Part shown: in pieces, positions 37,596 to 46,492 of the stretch | Layout of the letters: every line of letters begins with the position of its first letter | How positions within the stretch are numbered: the stretch's first letter is position 1 | Assembly: GCF_000423165.1 (NCBI RefSeq) | Contig: NZ_AUHL01000005.1 | Location: 124,001 to 188,000 of the forward strand | Origin: Pseudidiomarina sediminum DSM 21906 | GTDB lineage: Bacteria > Pseudomonadota > Gammaproteobacteria > Enterobacterales > Alteromonadaceae | DNA length: 64,000 nt | Direction: 5' to 3' | Made by a program: the position numbers and the translations under genes | Notes under the pieces: generated by a model | Told to the model about the DNA's origin: nothing | What the model saw: the letters and a program-made list of their open reading frames with translations, nothing else | Databases searched by the model: none

Positions 37596-37829
37596 TCAAC
37601 ACTCTATCGTAAACTTTGTAAAGAGTTCGAGTTTGGTGAATTGCTTGACGCATGACTGAAATTTCACAATCACTTCTACCTCATGATTCATATCTAACAC
37701 CCCGACGATGACACCAATATCTTTGATCTGATGCGTGTGATTGTTGTTTGGGTGTACCGCATGATTAATGAGCGATACCGCTTCATCATGCGTGAATATG
37801 GTGGTATCTCGGTCTACTTGATGTGTCAT
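37596..37829 (-). CDS. Small protein of unknown function in the element
   Basis: 77 aa from ATG 37829, with AGGA about 10 nt upstream. It is rich in His/Asn/Val with no motif or membrane segment. It lies between the Rep region and the Xis/integrase operon on the same strand. It might be a regulator, but no HTH is visible, and it could be a chance ORF. Confidence 0.45.
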   Translation of the reverse strand: MTHQVDRDTTIFTHDEAVSLINHAVHPNNNHTHQIKDIGVIVGVLDMNHEVEVIVKFQSCVKQFTKLELFTKFTIEC

Positions 37830-37898
37830 TTGGGGTTGTCCTATTTTTACCGTACAGTTATTTACACAAGTCCAAGGGCCACTTCAGCAATTCACCCG

Positions 37899-38055
37899 AC
37901 CTGCGGTCGGCTGAACCGCTTCAGCGGCTCAGCCTAAAACCCGATTGGCTTCATTTTTTGACTCGCATTTGTCATTTGAGCTTTTTTGAGGTCATTTGAC
38001 TTCTTTTCTTCATAAAAACCATCATTTGAACCCTTCATTGAATGAGGCCTCATTC
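37899..38055. repeat. Iteron-like and palindromic region, possible origin
   Basis: Three copies of TCATTTGA (37972, 37992, 38022) lie near a perfect 16-bp palindrome GAATGAGGCCTCATTC (38040-38055). Hairpins CGACC/GGTCG (37899-37911) and GCTGA-CCGC/GCGG-TCAGC-like (about 37911-37934) lie beside them. The region sits directly downstream of the HUH rep gene. Such clusters mark replication origins or regulatory regions of rolling-circle elements; this role is inferred. Confidence 0.5.
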
Positions 38056-38127
38056 GTGTTTCTGAATCCGCAATGTTGCAGACAGGGCGAAATCTCTTGC
38101 TTTGCAAGATACTCCTAAATCAGCGCT

Positions 38128-39690
38128 CTAATACAGCATGCCCACTCCGTCTCTGGGTTGTGGTGATTTCGACATCCAATACCATTTCTTATAACGCGTA
38201 AGCACGCCAAACAACGCGTTTCGTAAGCCAATTACTCGTGGTCGGCGAGGCTCACCATATTGGTTCAAATTGGCTAACTCATGCGCTTGCTCGTCGATGG
38301 AAGATGAAGAGTAGACGGGATGAATATCTCGCTTCGAAGTTCCACCGAAACCACCCATAGCTATACAAAATGCTGCCCAATTTGACGAATCTGCCGCGAG
38401 ACGCAATTCTTCTAGTGTTTCATCTTTGACGCTATGCGAGAGTCTACGCAACTCTCTCCAAACGGTTACACTTGGCCCACCTATTTGTGCAAACTTACGA
38501 ATACCATGTGCTGACGCCCAAGCGCGGGTGCGACGCGCGGCTGAACGCCTACCCGCGTCGCCCTCCCTCGCGCCCTTTATGCCGTTAATGTTTTTTGCAA
38601 TGTACTTCGCCAGATACCCAGCTGCGGAGCCGCGTTCTCGGTCTATATCAACAAAGTGTGTTCTATATTTGGTTGCTCCTTTTTCATTGGGGCTATCCTG
38701 CATTGCATAGCGCTTCACGATACGTTTTAGGTGTTTAAGCTTGTCGGGTTCAACGAAAAGCAGTATATGCCAGTGCGGCGTACCATCATGATTCGGTTCG
38801 GCAACGCGCATGCCGTAGGGAGCAATTTCAGAACGTGAGAACTTAGCGCGAATAAGCTGCCATACATGGTTTAGGTACTCGTTAGCCTGTTTGGGTGATG
38901 TGCCATCGAATTTTGGATTAGGTTTACCGCTTGCCTTGAGGATAGGATGCATGCGTGACGGTGTACTAAGTGTGATCATTACACCCACATGCCCCTGATA
39001 GTCCGCAACTTGCTCGAATCCACGAATACGCACCATCCATTCTGCGAATAACACATCTGGATTCGCAATGGTATGTTCACTGACCTCTGCTAAATTAACG
39101 CTCTCACCGTCAGCGCTAACTAGTAGCGTGCGTTCAAGAAACTCTTGGCTCTTGAGTAGCGATTCTTCGAAATTCTCAAAAGTTTTGTCGCCACAATAAA
39201 GACCGCGACGAGAACTGACGAGATGCAAAGCACGCTCGGTTTCAGCTAATGCCTCATTACTTTTATGTCGAAGCCGACGCTGCCAAAATCGCTCGTCGCT
39301 TAATCGTTTCAGTATTTCATAATCGGTAAACTGCAACTCACCTAACTCATAATGTGCAAAGAGTTGGCGACACTTACCGACTGCCATAAATGGGGGATAA
39401 TCGCTTCGGTATCTACGGCATTCGTTCGCTTGGCGTTTTGCAAATGCGCGATGCGTTGAATGATCGAATAAGTCGAGATCGTCGATTTGTGCGAATGACT
39501 TTATGTTTTCAAGTAACGCAGCGGCTTTGTTCGCATCGTAATGTTCGTAGTCGCGTAAAACACGATTGAGCAGCGAATGTGCTACCGAAAAGTTGGCATG
39601 AGACGTACGTAAAGGGGGTGTTTTTTGGCTATTTAGGGGGTATTCAAGGGTACTCGCGCGAACTTCGTCGACTTGGCGAAAGAGTTGCAA
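38128..39690 (-). CDS. Phage-type HUH replication endonuclease (GpA family-like)
   Basis: 520 aa. The HUH motif TPHWHILLF carries metal ligands H306 and H308. The downstream GYLAKYIAKN carries the pair Y359 and Y363, the two-tyrosine layout of phage replication gene A proteins (P2 gpA/phiX174 A type). It should nick the origin and start rolling-circle replication of the excised element. No ATG is available near the 5' end; TTG 39690 is a guess, and the frame stays open through the att repeat into ssrA. It is the ssrA-proximal gene of the element. Confidence 0.88.
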   Translation of the reverse strand: MQLFRQVDEVRASTLEYPLNSQKTPPLRTSHANFSVAHSLLNRVLRDYEHYDANKAAALLENIKSFAQIDDLDLFDHSTHRAFAKRQANECRRYRSDYPPFMAVGKCRQLFAHYELGELQFTDYEILKRLSDERFWQRRLRHKSNEALAETERALHLVSSRRGLYCGDKTFENFEESLLKSQEFLERTLLVSADGESVNLAEVSEHTIANPDVLFAEWMVRIRGFEQVADYQGHVGVMITLSTPSRMHPILKASGKPNPKFDGTSPKQANEYLNHVWQLIRAKFSRSEIAPYGMRVAEPNHDGTPHWHILLFVEPDKLKHLKRIVKRYAMQDSPNEKGATKYRTHFVDIDRERGSAAGYLAKYIAKNINGIKGAREGDAGRRSAARRTRAWASAHGIRKFAQIGGPSVTVWRELRRLSHSVKDETLEELRLAADSSNWAAFCIAMGGFGGTSKRDIHPVYSSSSIDEQAHELANLNQYGEPRRPRVIGLRNALFGVLTRYKKWYWMSKSPQPRDGVGMLY

Positions 39691-39746
39691 CGCCTTGTTA
39701 TTGCTTGGAAAGATAGAGCCAGCGCGCGATGCGCTGACTCTGGTAT

Positions 39747-39772
39747 TGGTGGAGCTGGCGGGAGTTGAACCC
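39747..39772. repeat. Attachment site (ssrA-proximal), tmRNA 3' end
   Basis: 26-bp direct repeat identical to 34430-34455. It forms the genuine last 26 bases of ssrA, so integration restored the tmRNA gene. Confidence 0.93.
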
Positions 39773-40106
39773 GCGTCCGTAATACCTACATCCTCGGTCC
39801 TACATGCTTAGTCAGTCTTTTAGTTAATCACCAAGTCGCCGACTGACAGGCTACTTAAGGTGACGATCCCGATTGAGTTTAACGCTTTGGCTACGGGCGA
39901 AGCCTCCACGCGAGTCTGCTTTGGGGTGAACCGACTGATCCTAGTCTCACAGACAAAGCGCTAGGGGTCGGACTCAGCGGGTTATTAAGCCGCTAAAGCG
40001 TAGTTGTCGTCGTTTGCAACTATTAGTTTGAGGCTTTTTACGAGGCCAGCCTCACCTCGGCATGCACCTTGGGTTTCGTGTATTCCGTCGAATCCAGATC
40101 AGCCCC
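39747..40106 (-). ncRNA. ssrA: Transfer-messenger RNA (tmRNA)
   Basis: 360 nt, close to the 363 nt of E. coli. The 5' end GGGGCTGATC pairs with the 3' CAGCTCC-ACCA to form the acceptor stem, and the T-arm GGGTTCAACTCCCGCC is intact. The tag reading frame lies at 40017-39985 and encodes ANDDNYALAA, then stop. tmRNA rescues stalled ribosomes and tags the nascent peptide for ClpXP. A TATAGT at 40135-40130 is a plausible -10 box. The 3' end hosts the integrative element. Confidence 0.96.
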
Positions 40107-40203
40107 AGGGGTTTTGTTAAAGCTTGCGTACTATACCTAAGACACTTGTAAAGCGCTAGAAGTTCCGTACGCAAGCGGTGGTCTTTTAACCAACGTCGGT
40201 CTA

Positions 40204-40857
40204 TTACGCCGACCAGTTCACTACTTTTTCTACTAACTTGCTGATGCCCTGCTCGGCTTGCACCAAGTTCTCAGCCAACATATACGCAGGTGTGGTCACC
40301 AAACGGTGTGCTTCATCCACCACAATATCGTCCACGTTGCAGTTCACGTGCGTGCCGCCCATGGCTTCAAACGCTTGTGCCATATCAGCGTCAGTACCTA
40401 AGGTACCATGCACGCCCGCGCCATATACATGCGGCGTTAACACTGGCGCAATACAGATGTAGCCTGCCGGTTTACCAGCGGCAGCAAAGGCTTTGCCAAT
40501 GGCAACCACGTCAGCATTGGCGGTCATATCTGCGCCTTTCACCGCAAAATCGCAGAAGTTCTTCGCTACGCCAAAGCCACCTGGCAACAGCAAGGCATCA
40601 AAGTCATCAACATTGAGTGCGCTCAGAGGTTGTACTTCGCCGCGCGCAATTCGTGCGGACTCGGTAAGGACGTTGCGGCTTTCTTCTGTCGCTTCACCAC
40701 TGGCGTGATCCACCACGTGCATTTGCGCGATATCGGGCGCAAAACACTGGTAGCTCGCACCTTGCTTGGTCACGTGCAACAAGGTCAGTACCGCTTCGTT
40801 AATTTCGGCACCATCCATAAAACCTGAACCTGATAAAAGTACTGCTACGTTTGTCAT
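40204..40857 (-). CDS. elbB: ElbB, DJ-1/PfpI-family glyoxalase-like protein
   Basis: 217 aa. The sequence follows E. coli ElbB (VAVLLSGSGFMDGAEINEAV, then LLLPGGFGVAKNFCDFA). The nucleophile Cys sits in the elbow GYICIAP. ElbB was first linked to isoprenoid synthesis and has glyoxalase activity in the DJ-1 family. It lies 98 bp upstream of ssrA on the same strand; the chromosomal neighbour order before integration was probably elbB-ssrA-yebG. Confidence 0.92.
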   Translation of the reverse strand: MTNVAVLLSGSGFMDGAEINEAVLTLLHVTKQGASYQCFAPDIAQMHVVDHASGEATEESRNVLTESARIARGEVQPLSALNVDDFDALLLPGGFGVAKNFCDFAVKGADMTANADVVAIGKAFAAAGKPAGYICIAPVLTPHVYGAGVHGTLGTDADMAQAFEAMGGTHVNCNVDDIVVDEAHRLVTTPAYMLAENLVQAEQGISKLVEKVVNWSA

Positions 40858-40929
40858 TGTTTAATCCTTTATCCCTTTGGGTTTACCCATACTATGGTGA
40901 CGCCCCCTAAGGTTTTCAAGCCTTCACCA

Positions 40930-41334
40930 TTACGCTGCAGGGTTATGCACCAATTCCCACAAATGTCCGTCGGGGTCTTGGAACACCGCGCCATAGCCGC
41001 CCCACGGCAAGGCTCGCGGCGCGCGCACCTGTGCAGACGTTGGCAATGCCTGATACAGCGCATCGACGTCGGCGGCACTCGGTACATTATGCGACAACAT
41101 CAGGCTAGGTATTGCTGCCGGTGCTAATGCAACGCCAGTAAATTTCGCCAAGCTGTCGTGTTGCCAAAGCGCCAGCGTCATGCCATTTTCCAATTTGAAA
41201 AACGCCACCTCACCGTAGTCACTGCCCGCGCCGACCAAGCCCTTGCTCGGCCAGCCCAATACCTCATGATAAAACCTCTGCGCCCGCGCGACATCTGCCA
41301 CGCCAAGGGTAAGGTAACTAACGCTCGCCTGCAT
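40930..41334 (-). CDS. VOC/glyoxalase-like protein
   Basis: 134 aa with two beta-alpha-beta-beta-beta modules ([20 protein letters not shown] near the start; [16 protein letters not shown] near the end). This is typical of the vicinal oxygen chelate family. Metal-binding candidates are a Glu/His in DGHLWEL. The substrate is unknown. ATG 41334 has GGAG 8 nt upstream and overlaps the DUF817 stop by 17 bp. Confidence 0.85.
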   Translation of the reverse strand: MQASVSYLTLGVADVARAQRFYHEVLGWPSKGLVGAGSDYGEVAFFKLENGMTLALWQHDSLAKFTGVALAPAAIPSLMLSHNVPSAADVDALYQALPTSAQVRAPRALPWGGYGAVFQDPDGHLWELVHNPAA

Positions 41335-42127
41335 CGCTGGTCTCCTTTTCCTGATGACGATCAGAATGAATGGTGCGCACCAAACTAACCAAGACAAAGC
41401 TCAGTAGCATCAATAAGAACCACGAACTAAGCTTCGCCCAAGGAACCATTTCCCAACCGTCATGTTGATTCGGATAAATCCAGATATTGGCAAAGGTGGC
41501 AATGTTCTCAGCAAACCAAATAAACAGCGCCACCAAAAACCAGCCCAGAAGCAGCGGCATCTGGCGATGCTTTTCAATAATGCGGTAGTAAATGGTGGTG
41601 CGATAAAACATCAGCACCGTCGCAGCAACCAGGAGCCAGCGGATATCCCAAATATAATGATGGGTGAAGAAGTTCAGGTACACCAAGGTTACCAGCACGA
41701 CCGTGGTCCACTTCGGTGGATAATACGAATAGCGAAAGTCAAACAAGCGCCACACCCGAGCAATGTAGCTACCAACAGCGCTGTACATAAAGCCGGTAAA
41801 TAGCGGTACATTGGCAATGCCAAACACATAGGCTTCGGGATAGACCCAGGAACCAATGGCATCGGAGGTTTTAAACAGCTCCATCACCGTTGCGACCACA
41901 TGAAACACAATAATGACAAGGGCTTCGCGCAAGGTTTCTAGCTTGAACACCAGCAACAACACCTGAAAAGCAATTGCCGCGAGGAAGATGAAATCATAGC
42001 GGTGCAGGCTTTCCAACGGGTACCAATAATGGGTGATGATCATCACTGCCAATAAGAACCCACCGAAAAGACAGGCATTGGCTTGCTTTAGACCAAACCG
42101 CCAAAACTCCAACACAAACTGTTTCAT
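41318..42127 (-). CDS. DUF817-family membrane protein
   Basis: 269 aa with about eight hydrophobic segments. It fits DUF817 ([64 protein letters not shown]). Members are integral membrane proteins of unknown function. It sits 14 bp after the diguanylate cyclase and overlaps the VOC gene. Confidence 0.85.
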   Translation of the reverse strand: MKQFVLEFWRFGLKQANACLFGGFLLAVMIITHYWYPLESLHRYDFIFLAAIAFQVLLLVFKLETLREALVIIVFHVVATVMELFKTSDAIGSWVYPEAYVFGIANVPLFTGFMYSAVGSYIARVWRLFDFRYSYYPPKWTTVVLVTLVYLNFFTHHYIWDIRWLLVAATVLMFYRTTIYYRIIEKHRQMPLLLGWFLVALFIWFAENIATFANIWIYPNQHDGWEMVPWAKLSSWFLLMLLSFVLVSLVRTIHSDRHQEKETSDAGER

Positions 42128-42141
42128 TTCCCTCGTCCTTG

Positions 42142-43704
42142 TTATAGCTCGTGCCAGCCGAGCACTTTATTCCGTCCGGTTTGTTTGGCGCGGTATAAGG
42201 CTTTGTCAGCGCGCTCAATCACTGCGTCAATGTTGTGATCATCGCGCTGGTACTGTGCCACACCGATACTAATGGTGATGCGCCCCACCACCTCGAACTT
42301 ATGTGCGGCCACTTGCCGACGAATTTTATCCGCCACCCGTAGCCCTTGCGGCTCATTGGTTTCAGGGAGTAAACAAACAAACTCTTCGCCGCCCCAGCGT
42401 GCCACAGTATCGGTACCTTTAAGGTGACGGCGGATCAGTAAACTCAGTTCGCGCAGCACTTCATCGCCAACGTTGTGGCCATACGTGTCGTTTACACGCT
42501 TGAAATGGTCAATATCAATCATCGCCACAACGAGGTTTTCATCGTTGCGTTGACACTTTTGGCTCTCGCGTGAAAACACGTGAATGAAGCGATTACGATT
42601 GCTCAGCTTGGTTAAGGTATCCGTTGCGGCCAGTAGCTTTAACCGCCGCCGGTTGCGTTCTTGTACCGCAAGGATCAAAAACACCAGTAAGGTCACCAAC
42701 ACAATTAAGCCAATCACGCCGGTATAGGCATTGGAAATCACATCGAGGTTATTGCTCTGCTCCACCGACACTAAATACGCCACTTGCTCGTCAAGGTGGT
42801 TGGTAATAGCAAAAAACAAGAAGCGATAGGTTTTGCCTTCAAGGGTCGCAAAGTGACCAAAGTTACTACCGCTCGCCAGTTGCGGTGCTATTGCATCAAG
42901 CACGTGTGCATGTTGATGCAGCAAATACGGATACTTGATCAGCGGCATGGCATCGCCATACACCTCATTGTCAAACAGGTAGTCTGTGGCGATAAAGCTT
43001 TGGGAGTAATTGCTGAGTTCGTCATCAAATAGCTTTTCTTGGACCACATCTTTGCGGATCATAAAGTACAAGTCAGCGTCGTGATAAATCTCCAACAGCG
43101 ACCGCACCAAGGTTGCCATTGAGATGGATACTTCCACGGTGGCTAACAGCTCGCCATCATCTAAAATCGGATACACGAAGCGATAGCCGTTGAAAATACG
43201 CCCCTCTTCAAAACCTTCAATGAAACGCCGCTCGGTACTTGCGCGTCGTACGGTTTCACGTACATCAAATAAATAATCGCCGAACTTATCGGGGCGGTGA
43301 AAACGCAAAAAGCTCTCGCCATTTGGCAGGTGAAAATGCAGTTGCCGAAAATCATGCTGCTGCAAACGTTCAAAGGTCGGTTGTAGCTTTAGGTAGAGCT
43401 GTTCGCGTAATGCCTGTTGCGCTGCGGTATCAGCGTCTTTGGCTTGACGCAAGAGCGCCACAACTGGTTCGGTGTGAATGGTCTCGACATAAACAAAATG
43501 TGAAAAAATACGGTAGGTGTCGACGCGAGAGGTTATTTTTGCGCCTAAACTAGCAAGTCCAGCGTCGATATCACGCTGTTTTTCTTGCTCAAATTCACGA
43601 ATAACTGAGGTGGTGATGGTGCCCACTAACGCGGTTAACACCAGTGCAAACAGGATCACCCCTTTGGCCAGCAGGCGGCCACTGTTTCTCGCATATCGCT
43701 CCAT
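42142..43704 (-). CDS. Membrane diguanylate cyclase with periplasmic sensor
   Basis: 520 aa. TM1 (about 12-35), a large periplasmic sensor (about 36-300), TM2 (about 310-330) and a C-terminal GGDEF domain. The active site reads RWGGEEF (about 438-442) with [13 protein letters not shown]. It makes c-di-GMP from GTP. The inhibitory I-site four residues before the GGEEF segment reads KGTD instead of RxxD, so feedback control may be weak. ATG 43704 has AGGGG upstream; a longer frame to 43926 would cross into the purM start region. Confidence 0.9.
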   Translation of the reverse strand: MERYARNSGRLLAKGVILFALVLTALVGTITTSVIREFEQEKQRDIDAGLASLGAKITSRVDTYRIFSHFVYVETIHTEPVVALLRQAKDADTAAQQALREQLYLKLQPTFERLQQHDFRQLHFHLPNGESFLRFHRPDKFGDYLFDVRETVRRASTERRFIEGFEEGRIFNGYRFVYPILDDGELLATVEVSISMATLVRSLLEIYHDADLYFMIRKDVVQEKLFDDELSNYSQSFIATDYLFDNEVYGDAMPLIKYPYLLHQHAHVLDAIAPQLASGSNFGHFATLEGKTYRFLFFAITNHLDEQVAYLVSVEQSNNLDVISNAYTGVIGLIVLVTLLVFLILAVQERNRRRLKLLAATDTLTKLSNRNRFIHVFSRESQKCQRNDENLVVAMIDIDHFKRVNDTYGHNVGDEVLRELSLLIRRHLKGTDTVARWGGEEFVCLLPETNEPQGLRVADKIRRQVAAHKFEVVGRITISIGVAQYQRDDHNIDAVIERADKALYRAKQTGRNKVLGWHEL

Positions 43705-43858
43705 CCAATCCCCTAATCTTTTGACGCACTTACGCGAGAAGCTGTTAAATTTTAGACAGTTTAAATGACCTTTGTGGCCCTGCCAAGTTGCAAATTTTCC
43801 GACGTAATTTGCGTTCCTTGCGTATCGCAGTCTGACAGGAAAAGTGTTAAACTGGCGC

Positions 43859-43869
43859 GCAAAATTTGC
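43859..43869. promoter_or_regulatory. Possible PurR-like half palindrome upstream of purM
   Basis: GCAAAATTTGC is an 11-bp palindrome 36 bp before the purM GTG. PurR sites are GCAAA-centred palindromes of 16 bp, so this could be a divergent version. It is weak evidence. Confidence 0.3.
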
Positions 43870-43904
43870 ACCTACTTTTTCGCACTTAAGAAAGGATCGT
43901 TCCC

Positions 43905-44951
43905 GTGAGTGAGCAAAAAACCTCATTGAGTTACAAAGACGCTGGCGTTGATATTGATGCTGGTAATGCCTTAGTTGACCGTATTAAAGGTGTTACCAAG
44001 CGCACCGCACGCCCCGAAGTGATGGGTTCCATCGGTGGTTTTGGCGCACTCTGTGAACTTCCTACCAAGTACAAGCAGCCGGTATTGGTGTCAGGTACTG
44101 ACGGTGTCGGCACCAAGTTACGCTTGGCGATTGACCTTGGCAAACACGACTCGGTCGGTATCGACTTGGTTGCCATGTGTGTGAACGACTTAATCGTCCA
44201 AGGTGCCGAGCCACTGTTCTTCCTTGACTACTACGCCACTGGCAAACTCGACGTTGACGTTGCCGCAGACGTGGTTACAGGTATCGGTGAAGGCTGTGTG
44301 CAAGCAGGCTGTGCGCTTATCGGTGGTGAAACCGCTGAAATGCCAGGCATGTATGAGCACGGCGACTACGATATTGCCGGTTTCTGTGTGGGCGTGGTCG
44401 AAAAAGAAGACATTATCGACGGTACTAAAGTTGCTCCTGGTGATGCCTTGATCGCACTTGCTTCAAGTGGCCCACACTCAAACGGTTACTCACTGATCCG
44501 CAAGATCATCGAAGTCAGTGGCGCTGATGTTGCCAATGAAGAGCTCGACGGTAAGCCATTAGCGGAGCATTTAATGGCACCAACACGCATTTACGTGAAG
44601 TCCGTACTGAAAGCGCTTGAGCACTATCACGTGCACGCGATTTCACACATTACTGGTGGTGGTTTCTGGGAAAACATCCCACGCGTGTTACCCAACGACG
44701 CCAAAGCCGTCATCAATGACAGTAGCTGGGAATGGCCTGCCATCTTTAACTGGTTACAGCACAACGGCAACGTCACCACCAAAGAAATGTTCCGTACCTT
44801 TAACTGTGGTGTTGGCTTGATCATGGCAGTGCGCCAGTCAGAAGCGGACGCTATTGTTGAACTATTACGTGAAGAAGGTGAAGATGCTTGGGTGATCGGC
44901 TCAGTTGCAGCCCGCCAAGATGACGAAGCACAGGTAGAAATTATTGCATGA
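43905..44951 (+). CDS. purM: Phosphoribosylformylglycinamidine cyclo-ligase
   Basis: 348 aa, full length. It closes FGAM to AIR with ATP in purine synthesis. The start ([20 protein letters not shown]) and the ATP/Mg segment [10 protein letters not shown] and [13 protein letters not shown] are diagnostic. It starts with GTG; AAAGGA precedes it. Its stop overlaps purN (ATGA at 44948-44951). Confidence 0.96.
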   Translation: MSEQKTSLSYKDAGVDIDAGNALVDRIKGVTKRTARPEVMGSIGGFGALCELPTKYKQPVLVSGTDGVGTKLRLAIDLGKHDSVGIDLVAMCVNDLIVQGAEPLFFLDYYATGKLDVDVAADVVTGIGEGCVQAGCALIGGETAEMPGMYEHGDYDIAGFCVGVVEKEDIIDGTKVAPGDALIALASSGPHSNGYSLIRKIIEVSGADVANEELDGKPLAEHLMAPTRIYVKSVLKALEHYHVHAISHITGGGFWENIPRVLPNDAKAVINDSSWEWPAIFNWLQHNGNVTTKEMFRTFNCGVGLIMAVRQSEADAIVELLREEGEDAWVIGSVAARQDDEAQVEIIA

Positions 44952-45586
44952 AGCGAATTGTCGTTCTAATTAGTGGATCAGGTACAAACATGCAGGCCAT
45001 CGTTGAGGCCTGCCAAGCACAGCATATTGAAGGCAACGTGGTTGCCGTGATCAGTAACAAGGCCGGCGTCGCTGGCCTTGAGAAAGCTGCCGCAGCTGAT
45101 ATTCCCACCGCCGTGTTATCCCACAAAGATTTTGAAACCCGTGAAGCTTACGATGCTGAACTGCAACAATTGGTTGATAGTTATCAACCTGATGTGGTGG
45201 TGCTGGCTGGCTTTATGCGGATTTTGACCGCAGAATTCACCCAACATTATCACGGCCGTATGCTTAATATTCATCCGTCGCTGTTACCGAAATACCGTGG
45301 CATCAACACCCATCAACGGGCGTTGGACAATGGCGATATTGAACATGGTGTGTCAGTACACTTTGTGACGGAAGAATTGGATGGCGGTCCGGTGATTTTG
45401 CAAGCACGGGTACCTGTATTCGAGAACGACAGTGCTGACGATCTACAGCAACGGGTCCATTCGCAAGAACACCGCATCTACCCATTGGTCGTGCAATGGC
45501 TTTGTTCTGAGCGCTTAAAATTAACCGCGAAAGGCGCCACACTCGATGGCACCCTGCTCGGCCCACAAGGTTACGCAGCCGATTAA
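44948..45586 (+). CDS. purN: Phosphoribosylglycinamide formyltransferase
   Basis: 212 aa. It formylates GAR with 10-formyl-THF. Signature motifs: [14 protein letters not shown] near the start, the catalytic N-x-H in [12 protein letters not shown], and the Asp in [12 protein letters not shown]. It is coupled to purM by a 4-bp overlap and overlaps the convergent DUF3108 gene by 4 bp. Confidence 0.96.
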   Translation: MKRIVVLISGSGTNMQAIVEACQAQHIEGNVVAVISNKAGVAGLEKAAAADIPTAVLSHKDFETREAYDAELQQLVDSYQPDVVVLAGFMRILTAEFTQHYHGRMLNIHPSLLPKYRGINTHQRALDNGDIEHGVSVHFVTEELDGGPVILQARVPVFENDSADDLQQRVHSQEHRIYPLVVQWLCSERLKLTAKGATLDGTLLGPQGYAAD

Positions 45587-46335
45587 TCGAGCTGCTCTAG
45601 CAACAGGGTGGCAACCTCGTCACCCTCTTTGCGTTGCTGCATCTTCACCAACACATAATTCATTTCTGGCGCAAACCAATAGGTTGTCTCTCGGCGTGAG
45701 TTTTCGCGAATTCGCTCCACCCGCAAGCCTTTCACTTCGCCATAAGGCACCGTAAAGGTTTCCACCTCGCCACGCACGAACTTCTGCTTATCGTACTCAC
45801 CTTTATCGTCCACCAAGTGGTAGCTGAACTCTTTTGCCTCACTGTGCTGTAAATCGTAACGCAATTGCTCGAGCATACTTGCTTCGTCCATGAGTGCTTC
45901 ATGCCACTTCACCGGCAAAGCAACATCGGCTTCAGCGTCTTTTACTTGCTTCGTTTTACTATCAAAGCTGACATGAATGCCTTTATTCCGGCCAGTACCA
46001 CTGCGCTTGAAATGAAACTCAAGCGGTTCCACCTGGCCTTTGGCAAAAGCAAAGCGACTGTCGTAACGACGCACGTCAGACAAGAACAAAAACGAGATCT
46101 GCGTTTCGTTCAGTAAACGGTACTGCCCCTCGCCAATGCTCTCAAGCTTGCGCATTGCTTCACCATAGTCGGACCCACCACGCTGCACTTCATAAATCGC
46201 ATGGTAATTGTTCAGGGCTGCTTGACCTGATGCCGCCTTTTCGCTCGCGAGAGCTTCACCGGCGAATACCAGACTGCTCCCGGTCATACTCATCGCAACC
46301 AGTGGAACCGCCAGCCAATGCCGTACTACTTTCAT
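45583..46335 (-). CDS. DUF3108-family periplasmic protein
   Basis: 250 aa with a signal peptide (WLAVPLVAMSMTGSSLVFA). The mature beta-rich domain fits DUF3108 (NYHAIYEVQRGG; FHFKRSGTGRNKG; VRGEVETFTVPYGEVKGLRV; YWFAPEMNYVLVKM). The function is unknown. It lies convergent to purN. Confidence 0.85.
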   Translation of the reverse strand: MKVVRHWLAVPLVAMSMTGSSLVFAGEALASEKAASGQAALNNYHAIYEVQRGGSDYGEAMRKLESIGEGQYRLLNETQISFLFLSDVRRYDSRFAFAKGQVEPLEFHFKRSGTGRNKGIHVSFDSKTKQVKDAEADVALPVKWHEALMDEASMLEQLRYDLQHSEAKEFSYHLVDDKGEYDKQKFVRGEVETFTVPYGEVKGLRVERIRENSRRETTYWFAPEMNYVLVKMQQRKEGDEVATLLLEQLD

Positions 46336-46455
46336 AACTTCTCCTTCACGAGGGTAACGAGCAATTCAGGCTCTATTAAAGCATCAGACCGCGACGACTT
46401 CAAAAAGTGCTATGAGGCTTGAAAAGCACAGGTAAATTAGCTAATCTCGAACACT

Positions 46456-46472
46456 TACTGGTCTGACCTCTA
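46456..46472. promoter_or_regulatory. FadR-like operator upstream of fadE
   Basis: TACTGGTCTGACCTCTA contains the FadR core TGGTCnGACC. It ends 20 bp upstream of the fadE ATG, an expected repression site for a fatty-acid beta-oxidation gene. This is sequence match plus inference. Confidence 0.7.
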
Positions 46473-46492
46473 ACAAATTACGGAGTCTCATT

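Larger units (their letters stand above)
34430..39772. mobile_element. Integrative element in ssrA, HUH-Rep satellite type
   Basis: 5317 bp from repeat to repeat. The genes, all on the minus strand and read from ssrA outward, are: HUH replication protein, small ORF, AlpA/Xis-like protein, tyrosine integrase, HAD phosphatase, three-TM protein. There are no capsid, tail, packaging or conjugation genes, so it must be a satellite or a cryptic element dependent on other machinery. The repeats and an intact tmRNA gene show precise integration. The interior looks more AT-rich than its flanks, most clearly in the cargo genes. Confidence 0.9.

Noticed and set aside
43705-43926. N-terminal extension of the diguanylate cyclase
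   Set aside because: It would overlap the purM promoter and start codon; the ATG at 43704 has a good ribosome site and precedes the TM segment.
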